Assembly (NCBI GenBank): GCA_014191755.1
Contig: BJHE01000004.1
Location: forward strand, 51,015 to 114,146
Length of the DNA stretch: 63,132 nt
Direction of reading: 5' to 3'
Source: Cyanobium sp.
GTDB lineage: Bacteria; Cyanobacteriota; Cyanobacteriia; PCC-6307; Cyanobiaceae
Shown: in pieces, positions 1 to 8,532 of the stretch
How the letters are laid out: each line of letters begins with the position of its first letter
Numbering within the stretch: position 1 is the stretch's first letter
Notes under the pieces: model-generated
What the model saw: only the letters and a program-made list of their open reading frames with translations
Told to the model about the DNA's origin: nothing
Databases searched by the model: none
Translations under genes and position numbers: made by a program

Positions 1-1086
1 GGCCTGGGGCAGGCCGGCCATGGCTGGATCCAGGGGCAAAGCGTCCCGATCCAGCCAGGCCGCGCAGTCGCTGCTTGCAGCGATCGCCGCCGCTGCCGCC
101 GCCAGCCCATCGCTGCTGTCGCAGCCTCCCACCCGCCAGTCCAGGCCGACGGGCTGGCAGGCGATCAGGGCCCGCACGGCGTCGAAGCGGGGCACAGGCC
201 GCCGGTGGGCTGCGATCGCCCGCTCCCTCAGGCCTGGATCCAGCAGGCCTCCCAGCGGCTCTCCAGGGGGTGCGGTTGGGATGGCTGGCGATGGGACGGG
301 TGTTGACCCCAACGCTCCGGCCGCGGCCGGGGTCGTGTCTTGCGAAGGGTCCAGCGAGGCTGCCGATCCCCCCGGGAACTTGCCTTGCAGGAGGGCCAGC
401 CCCAGCCGGCTCAGGCCGTGGGGCCCAGTGCACACCAGCCAGTCGCCTGGGCGGCCGCCCCCGCGGCGGATCGGGCCGGAGCTGGCGCTGGCGCCCGGCT
501 GGCCGGTAGCGGTTGGTGGCCCTCCCAGCCGCCCGATCGCCGTGATCGCCAGGAGCCGCTGGGCGCCGCCGCTGCAGTCACCCCCCAGCAGCACCCCGCC
601 ATAGGTGTCCAGGGCCTCCCGCAGGCCGCCATAAACCCCGTTCACCCAGACCCACGGCGTGGAGGCCGGCGCCACCAGGCCCACCGTGAGCCCCACCACC
701 TCGGTGCAGCCCATCGCGGCCAGATCGGAGAGGTTGGCCGCGGCGGCCCTCCAGCCCACGTCCGCCGGGTCCGTGGTGGTCTCGCTGAAGTGGATCCCTT
801 CCACCAGAACATCGGTGTTCACCACCAGCGCGCCGCCCTGGGCGATGGGTTCGAGCAGGGCAGCGTCATCGGCGAACTGCCCCGCTGGCGCGAAGGCCCC
901 CAGCCGCCGGATCAGCTCCCATTCCCCCAGGTCGGCGAGGGTCTGCGGTGGCGGTTGGGAGGGGCGCTGCCGAGTTTTGGCGCCGGCCTCGCCGGGTCCG
1001 CCGTTGTTCTGGTCTGTGGGGGTCTCGCCGGGGTGGGAGTTCCTGTTTCCCACGGGCTCTTGGGGGAGCTGATCAGGAGTGCTCAC
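1..1086 (-). CDS. thiL: thiamine-monophosphate kinase (3' end cut by window edge)
   Basis: ThiL phosphorylates thiamine monophosphate to thiamine diphosphate in the cytoplasm. The reverse strand has no stop down to base 1, so the C-terminus lies outside the window. After a Pro/Gln-rich leader of about 55 residues I read the family motifs: a DDAALL metal/ATP segment, NTDVLVEGIHF, NLSDLAAMG, LGGDCSGG and, near the edge, GGCDSSDGLA. The GTG at 1086-1084 is the proposed start; the long poorly conserved leader leaves a later start possible. A Pro/Ala/Ser-rich stretch between the central motifs and the GGCDSSDG segment looks like a lineage-specific insertion. It lies downstream of the cyclophilin gene on the same strand. 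Confidence 0.88.
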   Translation of the reverse strand, partial: MSTPDQLPQEPVGNRNSHPGETPTDQNNGGPGEAGAKTRQRPSQPPPQTLADLGEWELIRRLGAFAPAGQFADDAALLEPIAQGGALVVNTDVLVEGIHFSETTTDPADVGWRAAAANLSDLAAMGCTEVVGLTVGLVAPASTPWVWVNGVYGGLREALDTYGGVLLGGDCSGGAQRLLAITAIGRLGGPPTATGQPGASASSGPIRRGGGRPGDWLVCTGPHGLSRLGLALLQGKFPGGSAASLDPSQDTTPAAAGALGSTPVPSPAIPTAPPGEPLGGLLDPGLRERAIAAHRRPVPRFDAVRALIACQPVGLDWRVGGCDSSDGLAAAAAAIAASSDCAAWLDRDALPLDPAMAGLPQA

Positions 1087-1248
1087 CGCGTCACCTCTGC
1101 GCCAGCCACCCAGCAGGCCCATGCCCAAGCCTGGGCGGTGTCCTTGTGTTTGCAGTCCTCTGAAGAGAGGGTTAATCCCTTGGCATCGCGATGCATCGAA
1201 GGTTGCCGTTGGAAAGCGGCCACATAGCTCAATTGGCCACCCGGGGCC

Positions 1249-2364
1249 TCAGGCGTGGGGCTGAAGGTTTTCGGCGCCGTCGATCACCCGCGCCGACACG
1301 ATCCGGTCGTCCACGCCCAGTTCATGCAGCACGTCCATGCCCTCCACCACGTAGCCGAAGGCGGCGTTGCGGCCATCGACCAGGTTGAGGCCCGCCGGGG
1401 TGAGTTCGGCCTCGTAGAGGAAAAAGAAAAACTGGGAGGACCCGTCATCGAGCTGGCCGTCGGAGTGGGCCAGTCCCAGGGTTCCGTAGGTGGCGAAGGG
1501 CAGCACCGGTTCGGCCTTGAAGCGGCCGATGTCCTCAAAGGTTTCGTTGTAGATCGGTTCGGCGTCGCCGCTGATCAAGATCTCGAGGGGCACATGCCGC
1601 TCTTGGCCGGTGTTGGGGTCGATGAAGCCGGCGGCATCGCCCTTGGGATCGCCGCTCTGCAGCACGTAGAAGTCTTCGGCTCGGTTGAAGGGAAGGCCGT
1701 CGTAGAAATTTCGCTGCACCAGATCCACAAAGGCGCCGCCCGTGAGGGGAGCGTTATAACCATCGATCACGGCCGTGAGGTCGCCCTTGGTGGTGTTGAT
1801 CTGCACCGTGGCCCGGCCCATCAGCCGGGGCAGGGCGTCGAACGCGGCCGGGATTGTGAAGGGGAAGTCGCCCACCAGCAATGCTTCGGCGTCTCCAATC
1901 GTGGTCAGGGCTGTGCGTCGGCTGGCCAGGAAGGCATCGCGGTCGCGGGATTCGGCGGCGGCGGCCACCTCCTGCAACTGGGTTTCGAGCCCATCCAGCA
2001 GGGCCGTGGCGCGGGGCAGGGCCTCCGGCGGGAAGCTGGCGAGGATTGCGGCTCGCTGGCCCGTGAGCTGCGATTGGCTGCGGGTCACGCTGCTGGCAAG
2101 GGGTTTCCACCGTTTGGCCCGCAGGTCGTCGCTGGTGGCCTCTAGGCGGTGCTGCAGATCCTGCAGCTGGGATGCCTTGATCGGCAGGGCGTTGCGCAGG
2201 ATCGCCTCGGGATCCTTCACGGCATTGCCCTGAGGCAGTTCTGCCAGGGCCGCGGGCGGAGCGGTCAGCAGGGCGGTGCCCAGAACCAAAATTAGGGCCA
2301 GCATCATGCTGGTTAAACGGCGGCGGAGTCCGTTACGGTCGCCGCTTCGATCAGCTGCGCGCAT
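1249..2364 (-). CDS. lumenal cyclophilin-type peptidylprolyl isomerase (TLP40/CYP38-like)
   Basis: A protein of 371 aa. Residues 1-45 form a signal peptide: a basic start, a hydrophobic [12 protein letters not shown] core and an Ala-rich cleavage region. An alpha-helical domain follows (residues about 50-180), then a C-terminal cyclophilin domain from [16 protein letters not shown] to the end. This is the architecture of cyanobacterial homologues of plant CYP38/TLP40, which act in the thylakoid lumen in photosystem II assembly. The active-site segment is divergent ([14 protein letters not shown] rather than the classical FHRVI...FMIQGGD), so isomerase activity may be weak. The open frame extends upstream to 2697, but the ATG at 2364 gives a clean signal peptide and avoids overlap with efp. 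Confidence 0.87.
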   Translation of the reverse strand: MRAADRSGDRNGLRRRLTSMMLALILVLGTALLTAPPAALAELPQGNAVKDPEAILRNALPIKASQLQDLQHRLEATSDDLRAKRWKPLASSVTRSQSQLTGQRAAILASFPPEALPRATALLDGLETQLQEVAAAAESRDRDAFLASRRTALTTIGDAEALLVGDFPFTIPAAFDALPRLMGRATVQINTTKGDLTAVIDGYNAPLTGGAFVDLVQRNFYDGLPFNRAEDFYVLQSGDPKGDAAGFIDPNTGQERHVPLEILISGDAEPIYNETFEDIGRFKAEPVLPFATYGTLGLAHSDGQLDDGSSQFFFFLYEAELTPAGLNLVDGRNAAFGYVVEGMDVLHELGVDDRIVSARVIDGAENLQPHA

Positions 2365-2479
2365 GGCTGGAATCCACTGTTCTGAGCGGACTCTGGCACA
2401 ACTGCGAGGCCCTCCGGCGGTGGGTTCCCGGAGTCCCTCGGTAGCCAGCCGTACAATCGGTCGGATTCGAACCGCCGGA

Positions 2480-3040
2480 ATGATCTCCAGCAACGACTTC
2501 CGCACCGGCACCTCGATCGAGATTGATGGACAGGTCTGGCGTGTCATCGAGTTTCTGCACGTCAAGCCCGGTAAGGGCTCGGCCTTCGTGCGCACCAAGC
2601 TCAAGGCGGTGCAGAGCGGCAACGTGGTGGAGAAGACCTTCCGGGCCGGCGAGATGCTGGCCCAGGCTGTGCTCGAGAAGGCCACCCTGCAGCACACCTA
2701 CATGGAGGGCGACGAGTTCGTGTTCATGGACATGGCTTCCTACGAAGAGACCCGCCTCACCGCCAAGCAGATCGGAGACCAGCGCAAGTATCTCAAGGAG
2801 GGTATGGAGGTGAGCGTGGTGTCGTGGAATGGCAAGCCCCTCGAGGTGGAGTTGCCCAATTCCGTTGTACTGGAGATCACCCAGACCGATCCTGGCGTGA
2901 AGGGCGACACCGCTACCGGCGGCACCAAGCCCGCGATCGTTGAGACCGGGGCCCAGGTGATGGTGCCCCTCTTCCTTTCGATCGGCGAGAAGATCAAGAT
3001 CGACACCCGCAACGACAGCTACCTCGGTCGGGAGTCCTGA
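2480..3040 (+). CDS. efp: translation elongation factor P
   Basis: EF-P (186 aa, the usual length) binds stalled ribosomes and promotes peptide bonds at polyproline stretches. The start [17 protein letters not shown] and the sequence [15 protein letters not shown] are typical of the N-terminal KOW-like domain, with the modified-residue loop at PGKGSA. Two OB domains follow, ending in [14 protein letters not shown]. The open frame continues upstream, but the ATG at 2480 matches family starts. It is divergent from the cyclophilin gene and followed three bases later by accB, so the two are almost certainly co-transcribed. Confidence 0.97.
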   Translation: MISSNDFRTGTSIEIDGQVWRVIEFLHVKPGKGSAFVRTKLKAVQSGNVVEKTFRAGEMLAQAVLEKATLQHTYMEGDEFVFMDMASYEETRLTAKQIGDQRKYLKEGMEVSVVSWNGKPLEVELPNSVVLEITQTDPGVKGDTATGGTKPAIVETGAQVMVPLFLSIGEKIKIDTRNDSYLGRES

Positions 3041-3043
3041 TCC

Positions 3044-3526
3044 ATGCAGCTCGACCACGATCAGCTCCAGCAACTCCTGGCCCTGCTCGGTGAGAGCGAC
3101 ATCCAGGAGTTCTGCCTCGAAGGGGAGGACTTCCGGCTCGAGGTGCGCCGCAACCTCCCTTCTGCCGCACCGGTCTCCCTGGTGCAGGCCCCGACCGCTC
3201 CGGCTGCTCCAGTGGCTCCCGTCGCCGCCGCTTCGGTGCCCTCCCCCTCGGCGCCGCCCCCGCCGGCTGCGGCCGCACGTAGTGATCTCCAGGCGATCAG
3301 CGCGCCGATGGTCGGCACGTTTTATCGCTCCCCCGCCCCCGGCGACCCCGCCTTCGTGGAGGTGGGCAGCCGCATCACCGCTGGCCAGCCGGTGTGCATC
3401 CTGGAGGCCATGAAACTGATGAACGAACTGGAGTCGGAGATCAGCGGTGAGGTGGTGGAGATCCTGGTGGAGAACGGCACCCCCGTTGAATTCGGCCAGG
3501 TGCTGATGCGGATCAAGCCGGGCTGA
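3044..3526 (+). CDS. accB: acetyl-CoA carboxylase biotin carboxyl carrier protein
   Basis: BCCP (160 aa) carries biotin between the carboxylase and carboxyltransferase parts of acetyl-CoA carboxylase, the first committed step of fatty acid synthesis. The C-terminal biotinyl domain is clear: APMVGTFYRSP, then EAMKLMNELE with the biotinylated Lys between the two Met residues, then VEFGQVLMRIKPG. An Ala/Pro-rich flexible linker (about residues 45-85) joins it to the N-terminal region. It follows efp with a three-base gap and converges on pdxA. Confidence 0.97.
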   Translation: MQLDHDQLQQLLALLGESDIQEFCLEGEDFRLEVRRNLPSAAPVSLVQAPTAPAAPVAPVAAASVPSPSAPPPPAAAARSDLQAISAPMVGTFYRSPAPGDPAFVEVGSRITAGQPVCILEAMKLMNELESEISGEVVEILVENGTPVEFGQVLMRIKPG

Positions 3527-3536
3527 GCCGATCGTT

Positions 3537-4568
3537 TCAGGTCCGGGTTGTCGCAGCCGATGCGCTCCCCAGCTCCAGGGCCGCCGTGATCGCCGCCTCC
3601 ATGCTGTCCGGTCGGGCCCTGCCCTGCCCCGCAATCGCAAACGCCGTTCCATGATCCGGCGAGGTGCGTAGGAAGGGCAGCCCGAGGGTGGTGTTCACGG
3701 CGGCATCGAAGGCCAGCAGTTTCACCGGAATTAGGCCCTGGTCGTGATACAAAGCCAGGTAGCCATCGGCTCCGTTCCCCTCGCCTCGCCAGGCCGCGGC
3801 CGCCTCCAGCCAGCAGGTGTCGGGCGGCAGGGGTCCGTCCACCACCACGGTTGGATGGCGCAGGCGCCAGGCCCGTAGGCAGGGCTCCAGCCACTCCACC
3901 TCCTCGCGGCCGAGGTGGCCCGCCTCGCCGGCGTGGGGATTCAGCCCCGCCACCACCAGCCGCGGGTTCGGTTCGAACCGCTGGCAGAACGCCAGCAGCT
4001 GATCCAGCTGGCGCTCCACGAGCGCTGGATTCAGCCGCCGCGGCACCTCGGCCAGGGGGATATGCGTGGTAGCGAGCAGGGTGTTCAGGCGCCAGCGGCC
4101 GTGTGGAGCCCGGGCAGTGAAAAGCATCGAGGCCTCCCCCACGCCGCAGAGCTCCGCAAGGCGTTCGGTCTGGCCGGGATAGCGATGGCCTGCCGCCTGC
4201 CAGCTGGCCTTAGCGATCGGCGCGGTCACCAGGGCCCGGCAGCGGCCCTCCAGCACAAGCTGCGTGGCCTGCGTGAGCCAGGCGAAGCTGGCCGCACCCG
4301 CCGCCGCCTCCGTCTGCCCCGGGGTGATCGGCTCAGCGAGCGGCAGATCCACCATGCAGATCCCGGCCGGATCGGCCAGGGCGGTGCAGCCCGCCACCAG
4401 CAGCTGCCGGTGCTGCTCCTCCAGCCAGCGGCGGCAGCCCACCAGCACCACGGGCGCGTTCAAGCCAGCACGGGCAAGGGCCTTCAGCACGATTTCGGCG
4501 CCGATGCCTGCGGGATCACCCAAAGCCACCGCCAAGGGACCAGACTCAAGGAGTGACCGGCGCTCCAT
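3537..4568 (-). CDS. pdxA: 4-hydroxythreonine-4-phosphate dehydrogenase
   Basis: PdxA oxidises 4-phosphohydroxy-L-threonine in the DXP-dependent pyridoxal 5'-phosphate pathway. With the ATG at 4568 it has 343 aa. Family features: PLAVALGDPAGIGAEIVLKA near the N-terminus, the metal-ligand stretch LNPHAGEAGHLG, YHDQGLIPVK, and near the C-terminus FLRTSPDHGTAFAIAG. A GTG at 4625 would add 19 residues without family similarity. It converges on accB with a ten-base gap. A small ORF begins just upstream on the other strand. Confidence 0.95.
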   Translation of the reverse strand: MERRSLLESGPLAVALGDPAGIGAEIVLKALARAGLNAPVVLVGCRRWLEEQHRQLLVAGCTALADPAGICMVDLPLAEPITPGQTEAAAGAASFAWLTQATQLVLEGRCRALVTAPIAKASWQAAGHRYPGQTERLAELCGVGEASMLFTARAPHGRWRLNTLLATTHIPLAEVPRRLNPALVERQLDQLLAFCQRFEPNPRLVVAGLNPHAGEAGHLGREEVEWLEPCLRAWRLRHPTVVVDGPLPPDTCWLEAAAAWRGEGNGADGYLALYHDQGLIPVKLLAFDAAVNTTLGLPFLRTSPDHGTAFAIAGQGRARPDSMEAAITAALELGSASAATTRT

Positions 4569-4590
4569 GCTTTTGTATGCCTGGATCCCC

Positions 4591-4764
4591 ATGCTCCGCC
4601 TGCTCTTCCTTGGGTTGATTGTCACGGGAGTTGGCCTTGGACTCCAGCACGGCTGGATCCAGCTGAACTGGGATAAGTTCTACCGAGATTTGGGCATCCG
4701 CCTCGACCCTTCCGGCCAACCCGACCTGTTGCGCTCTTATCCCAAGCCCAGGCAGTCCTTGTAG
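4591..4764 (+). CDS. small hypothetical membrane-anchored protein
   Basis: A 57-residue ORF read from the ATG at 4591. It begins with one hydrophobic helix (LRLLFLGLIVTGVGLGL), followed by a polar tail (QLNWDKFYRDLGIRLDPSG...). It lies divergently next to pdxA and overlaps the 3' end of the SDR gene by 28 bases. I do not recognise a family. A clean helix followed by a polar tail, filling the gap between two reliable genes, favours a real gene, but there is no independent proof. An in-frame ATG at 4567 would lengthen it by eight residues and overlap the pdxA start. Confidence 0.5.
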   Translation: MLRLLFLGLIVTGVGLGLQHGWIQLNWDKFYRDLGIRLDPSGQPDLLRSYPKPRQSL

Positions 4765-5663
4765 CCTTCCCGATAGGTAGGAAAACGTAGTCGATACCCC
4801 AGCCCCTCCCGCAGCAGAAGACTGCTCACCCGGCGATTTTCGCTCCAGAAACTGCGGGCCATCAGGCTCATGGCGGTCTCGATCGCCCCCCACGACTGAA
4901 CCTCCGGCAGTTTGCAGCCGAGCAGATGGGCGGCGTAGCCCAGGGTTTCGCTGGAGGGGCTCGGGGCCTCGTCCGCCAGGATCAGGGTGGGCGGACGCCG
5001 CTGGGGCGGCAGCCCAATGCAGTGCAGCAGGGCTCCCACGATGTCATCCACATGGATGCGGCAGAACACCTGCCCCGGTTTGTGGATCAGCCGGGCCGTG
5101 CCCTGGCGGAGATCCCGGAAGGGGGTGCGATCGGGGCCGTAGATCGCTGGCAATCGGAACACCTGCAGGGGCAGGTCCTGGCGCCGCCAGGCCATTTCGC
5201 AGGCCAGGCGGGCGCGGCTGCGTTCCAGGCCCGGCGCCTCCGGCGTGGCTTCATCCACCCAGCCCCCCCCGCGATCCCCATAGACACCGGTGGTGGAGAG
5301 GTAGCCCACCCAGGTGAGCGGCAGGGTCTTCAGCAGGCCGGCCAGGTGGGTCAGCACGGGATCGGCGCCGCTGCCATCCGGAGGAATCGTCACCAGCACG
5401 TGGGTGGTGCCGGCCAGAACCTCCGCAGGGGGCACCACACCGGCGGCGGGATCGAAGCGCACCCAGCGCTCACCACCCTGATCGTCCCCGTTGCCAGGGG
5501 AGGTCTCCCTGCGCGTCAGGGTTACCGCCAGTCCGCGTCCGGCCAGGGTTCGACCGAAGCGCTGGCCGGTGTAGCCGCCCCCCAGCACCAGCAGCCGTCC
5601 CTCCGGAAGGGGCTGCGCCCCCTCCTCGGTGTTGACAGACCCGTTGACAGAAGCCGTGTCCAT
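4737..5663 (-). CDS. NAD(P)-dependent SDR-family epimerase/dehydratase-like protein
   Basis: A 308-aa atypical extended SDR protein. The Rossmann motif GGGYTGQRFG lies at about residues 28-37, and YLSTTGVYGDRGG with an acidic DEATPEAP stretch lies in the middle. The C-terminal half carries HVDDIVGALLHCIG. The usual catalytic YxxxK is not obvious, as in other YeeZ-like members whose substrate is unknown. The first about 20 residues (MDTASVNGSVNTEEGAQP) precede the nucleotide-binding fold and may be optional. I cannot assign a substrate. Confidence 0.85.
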   Translation of the reverse strand: MDTASVNGSVNTEEGAQPLPEGRLLVLGGGYTGQRFGRTLAGRGLAVTLTRRETSPGNGDDQGGERWVRFDPAAGVVPPAEVLAGTTHVLVTIPPDGSGADPVLTHLAGLLKTLPLTWVGYLSTTGVYGDRGGGWVDEATPEAPGLERSRARLACEMAWRRQDLPLQVFRLPAIYGPDRTPFRDLRQGTARLIHKPGQVFCRIHVDDIVGALLHCIGLPPQRRPPTLILADEAPSPSSETLGYAAHLLGCKLPEVQSWGAIETAMSLMARSFWSENRRVSSLLLREGLGYRLRFPTYREGYKDCLGLG

Positions 5664-5884
5664 GAGTACACCTGTATCAGTGCTTTGCCAGCAAGCCCAT
5701 GGCCGCCTCGCTTCTGTTTACATCACGCCTCTCCACCAGCGCTCTCCCGGCCGACTGGACCTTGCGGGCGCCCGCCGTCGGCTCCACCCGTCCTGCCTCT
5801 GTTCTGGGTGAGCCCGTTCCGCTCCGGGGCGGCCATGGTTTGAGGGTTGCCGCACCGGCCCGTGGGGTAGCGCCCGAATCGGCA

Positions 5885-6016
5885 ATGCCAACCCTTCCGC
5901 TTGTGTTGGTGGGGGTGCTGGTGCTGCTGGCGGTGCTGTTTGCTCCGGAGCGCCCCCGGGATCAGGCGGCCATCTGCCAGCGCCACGCTGGGCCAGTGGC
6001 CTGTCGCGTCTGGTGA
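5885..6016 (+). CDS. small hypothetical membrane protein
   Basis: A 43-residue ORF with one hydrophobic helix (LPLVLVGVLVLLAVLF) followed by PERPRDQAAICQRH and a terminal AGPVACRVW. Two Cys residues flank a His in the tail. It overlaps the 3' end of the HNH gene, on the other strand, by 55 bases. I believe similar short proteins occur beside the HNH gene in related picocyanobacteria, but this is from memory. Function unknown. Confidence 0.5.
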   Translation: MPTLPLVLVGVLVLLAVLFAPERPRDQAAICQRHAGPVACRVW

Positions 6017-6408
6017 CGGCGCTCGGCGCCTGGAGTATCCCGTGGCGCGGAGTCCGTGATCACCTCGGGGGAGGCCCAGGCGAGCAGCCGCAGCGCCAGG
6101 CGAAGATCTCCTTCGGTCCAGGCCCTCAGGGCCATGGCCCGACGCGGGTCGTAGAACCGCTGGCGTCGATACCAGTCAAAAGCGTCCGCATCTCCTTTCT
6201 GACCGTTGCAGGCCAGACAGGCCGGAACGCAGTTTTCGGTCACGCTCAGTCCCCCCCGGCTCAGGGGGAGCACATGGTCGATCGATTCCGAGCGGTCTCC
6301 GCAATACAAGCAGCGTCCCTGGGTCACCCCATGTAGCGACTGTCGCCATCGCCTCGCACGAAACTTGGGGCAGAGATCCTCAAGGAAAACTCCATCCCTG
6401 GCCCGCAT
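5962..6408 (-). CDS. HNH endonuclease family protein
   Basis: A 148-aa protein with a compact zinc-bound HNH module: CLYCG (about residues 33-37), then SIDHVLPLSRGG with the catalytic His, then ENCVPACLACNGQKG with Asn and the second Cys pair. A basic N-terminal segment (FRARRWRQSLHG) could bind DNA. The C-terminal 60 residues are unassigned. It is divergent from the SNF2-family helicase gene with 96 bases between starts. Family members cut DNA non-specifically or at structures; no specificity can be read here. Confidence 0.9.
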   Translation of the reverse strand: MRARDGVFLEDLCPKFRARRWRQSLHGVTQGRCLYCGDRSESIDHVLPLSRGGLSVTENCVPACLACNGQKGDADAFDWYRRQRFYDPRRAMALRAWTEGDLRLALRLLAWASPEVITDSAPRDTPGAERRHQTRQATGPAWRWQMAA

Positions 6409-6504
6409 GCGACAGCGTCAGTTGCGAGCAGTTTGCCTGTGGCAGCAGGGATGTCAATGTAGTCCTCGCTGCTTTTCGGCTCCTTGGCCGCGTCTTCGGT
6501 CGCG

Positions 6505-8091
6505 ATGCGGTTGGGCCCCACCGGGCTGATCGAGGTGGTCTCCCCCTACGACGCCGTGACCCAGGCTCAGCTGCGTGCGATTCGTCCCGCCGGTATCTGG
6601 CAGACCCGGCGCCATTGCTGGCAGTTTCCGCTGGAGGCCGCGGCGATCCTTGAGCTTCAGCTGGCTGGGCGCATTCCGCCCACGGCGGAGCTGCAGGAGT
6701 GGCTCGCCTGGTTGCGGCAGCCCCTGCCACCCTTGCCTCCCCATCGGGAGCTGGTGGTGGCGGCCGCTCCGGCTGAGGTTCTGCCGGATGGGCGGGTTTT
6801 ACTGGCCCATCAGCGGGCCGCCGTGCGCTGGCTGCTGGCCCGCCGTGGTGCGGTGCTCGCCGATGCCATGGGTCTGGGCAAGACCCTCACCGCCCTGGTG
6901 GCCGCCCGTGCCCTCGTGCGTCTGGCGGATTGCCGCATCCTGGTGATCGCTCCGGTGGGTCTCCATCCCCACTGGCGACAGGAGGCGGCATCCCTGGGCC
7001 TGCGGCTTGAGTTGCACAGCTGGGCCCGGCTTCCTACTGCCCTGCCGGAGGCCGGCACCCTGGTGATCGCCGATGAGGCCCACTATGCCCAGAACAGCTC
7101 CTCTCGCCGCACCCAGGCTTTCCTGCGCCTGGCGCGTCATCCCCGCCTGCGGGTGATCTGGTTGCTCACCGGCACACCGATGAAGAACGGCAGGCCGGTG
7201 CAGCTCCTGCCCCTCCTGGAGGCGATCGGCCATCCCCTCGCTCACGATCGGCGGCTCTTCGAGGAGCGCTACTGCCAGGGTCATTGGCGGGACCAGGGGG
7301 GAAGAAGGATCTGGCAGGCCAACGGCGCCACCCGGCTCGAGGAGCTGCAGCGGCTGCTGCGGCCCTTGGTGCTGCACCGCCGCAAGGACCAGTGCCTCGA
7401 TCTGCCCCCCAAGCAGCGTCGCCTCATCCCGGTGGCCCTGTCGGAGGTGGCGGCGCTCCGATTCGAGACCCGGCTGCAGGCCTGCGTCGACGATTACCGC
7501 CGCCGGGCTCGACGGGGTGAGGTGCGCCGCGATGCCGAGGCCCTGGCGGTGCTCACCGCTCTCCGCCGCATCGGGTCCCGCGAGAAGCTGCCGCGGGCCC
7601 GCGAGCTGGTGTCGGATCTGCTGGTCCGCGACGGGCCGGTGGTGGTGTTCACCGCCTTCGTGTCCACGGCCCGTTTGCTGCATCGGGTTCTGGGGGGAGA
7701 TCGGCAGGGGGCGCTGCTCACCGGCGCCGTGCCCGCCGCTCGCCGCCAGGAGCTTGTGGATCGCTTCCAGGCCGGCGCCGTTCCTCTGCTGATCGCCACC
7801 TTCGGCACGGGCGGCCTCGGGTTCACCCTGCATCGGGCACGGCATGTGGTGTTGCTGGAGCGCCCCTGGACCCCGGGGGACGTGGAGCAGGCGGAGGATC
7901 GCTGCCATCGCATCGGCATGGGCGCCATGCTTACCGCCCACTGGCTCCAGCTCGGTGTGGCCGATCAGCTGGTGGATGATCTGATCGCCAGCAAGCAGGA
8001 GCGAATCAGCCGTGTGCTCCACGGGGGGCAGGTTCGTGGCCGTCGGGCCTCTCTACCGGTTCTTGTGCGGGAGCTGCTGGAGCGCTGGTGA
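6505..8091 (+). CDS. SNF2-family DNA helicase/translocase with HARP-like N-terminus
   Basis: A 528-aa protein read from ATG 6505 (another possible start at 6484). Residues about 1-60 (SPYDAVTQAQLRAIRP...RRHCWQFPLEAA) resemble a HARP motif, found in SMARCAL1-type annealing helicases. The ATPase core follows: LLAHQRAAVRWLL, Walker A DAMGLGKT, Walker B box DEAHYAQN, then LTGTPMKNG (motif III). In the second RecA lobe, VVVFTAFVSTARLL, GTGGLGFTLHRA and QAEDRCHRIGMG (motif VI) are present. These proteins translocate on double-stranded DNA, and SMARCAL1 relatives rewind or remodel stalled forks. The HARP assignment is by eye. The 3' end overlaps the lipoprotein gene by 39 bases. Confidence 0.9.
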   Translation: MRLGPTGLIEVVSPYDAVTQAQLRAIRPAGIWQTRRHCWQFPLEAAAILELQLAGRIPPTAELQEWLAWLRQPLPPLPPHRELVVAAAPAEVLPDGRVLLAHQRAAVRWLLARRGAVLADAMGLGKTLTALVAARALVRLADCRILVIAPVGLHPHWRQEAASLGLRLELHSWARLPTALPEAGTLVIADEAHYAQNSSSRRTQAFLRLARHPRLRVIWLLTGTPMKNGRPVQLLPLLEAIGHPLAHDRRLFEERYCQGHWRDQGGRRIWQANGATRLEELQRLLRPLVLHRRKDQCLDLPPKQRRLIPVALSEVAALRFETRLQACVDDYRRRARRGEVRRDAEALAVLTALRRIGSREKLPRARELVSDLLVRDGPVVVFTAFVSTARLLHRVLGGDRQGALLTGAVPAARRQELVDRFQAGAVPLLIATFGTGGLGFTLHRARHVVLLERPWTPGDVEQAEDRCHRIGMGAMLTAHWLQLGVADQLVDDLIASKQERISRVLHGGQVRGRRASLPVLVRELLERW

Positions 8092-8532
8092 GGGCGCCAT
8101 CCCAGCACCCAGACCGGCGGTGACGCAGTCGGTCCGGCGGATCTGGAGGTCGTGGCGGAGGATCGGATCCAGCCGTCCCGCAGGAATCCGGCCGGCCAGC
8201 GCTAGGGCCTGGGCCAGGTCGCGGCAGGCGGCCTTGTCGTCTTCGGCGAGGGTGTGGAGCACATAACGCTCGTTGAGGGGCAGCGGGTCGTTCGGATAGG
8301 CCGCCACCACCTTGTCGCAGCGCTCGAGTGCCTCCTTCAGCCGCTCCATCCGCACCTCGCTGAGGCAGTCGTCGGCACTGATGCGCCGCTGGGGCAGGGG
8401 TTCCTCGGCGCAGGCCGTGAGCAGGCCCGTCACCGCGAGCGCCAGGGCGAGGGATCGGGCGGCTGCAGCGGGCCCCCTTGAGCCTAGATGCCGGCGGATC
8501 CGATCGAGAGGGTGCGCTGCAGGGGCACTCAC
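8053..8532 (-). CDS. putative lipoprotein with TPR-like helices
   Basis: A 159-aa protein. From the GTG at 8532 there is a basic start, a hydrophobic segment (ALALAVTGL) and the lipobox LTAC, so it is probably exported and lipid-anchored. The remainder (RMERLKEALERCDKVVAAYPNDPLPLNERYVLHTLA...DDKAACRDLAQALALA) resembles short TPR-type helical repeats. The GTG start overlaps the TGA of the upstream gene (GTGA), which implies translational coupling. A longer open frame in this phase runs to 10221 but covers two other genes and is not real. Confidence 0.75.
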   Translation of the reverse strand: MSAPAAHPLDRIRRHLGSRGPAAAARSLALALAVTGLLTACAEEPLPQRRISADDCLSEVRMERLKEALERCDKVVAAYPNDPLPLNERYVLHTLAEDDKAACRDLAQALALAGRIPAGRLDPILRHDLQIRRTDCVTAGLGAGMAPSPALQQLPHKNR

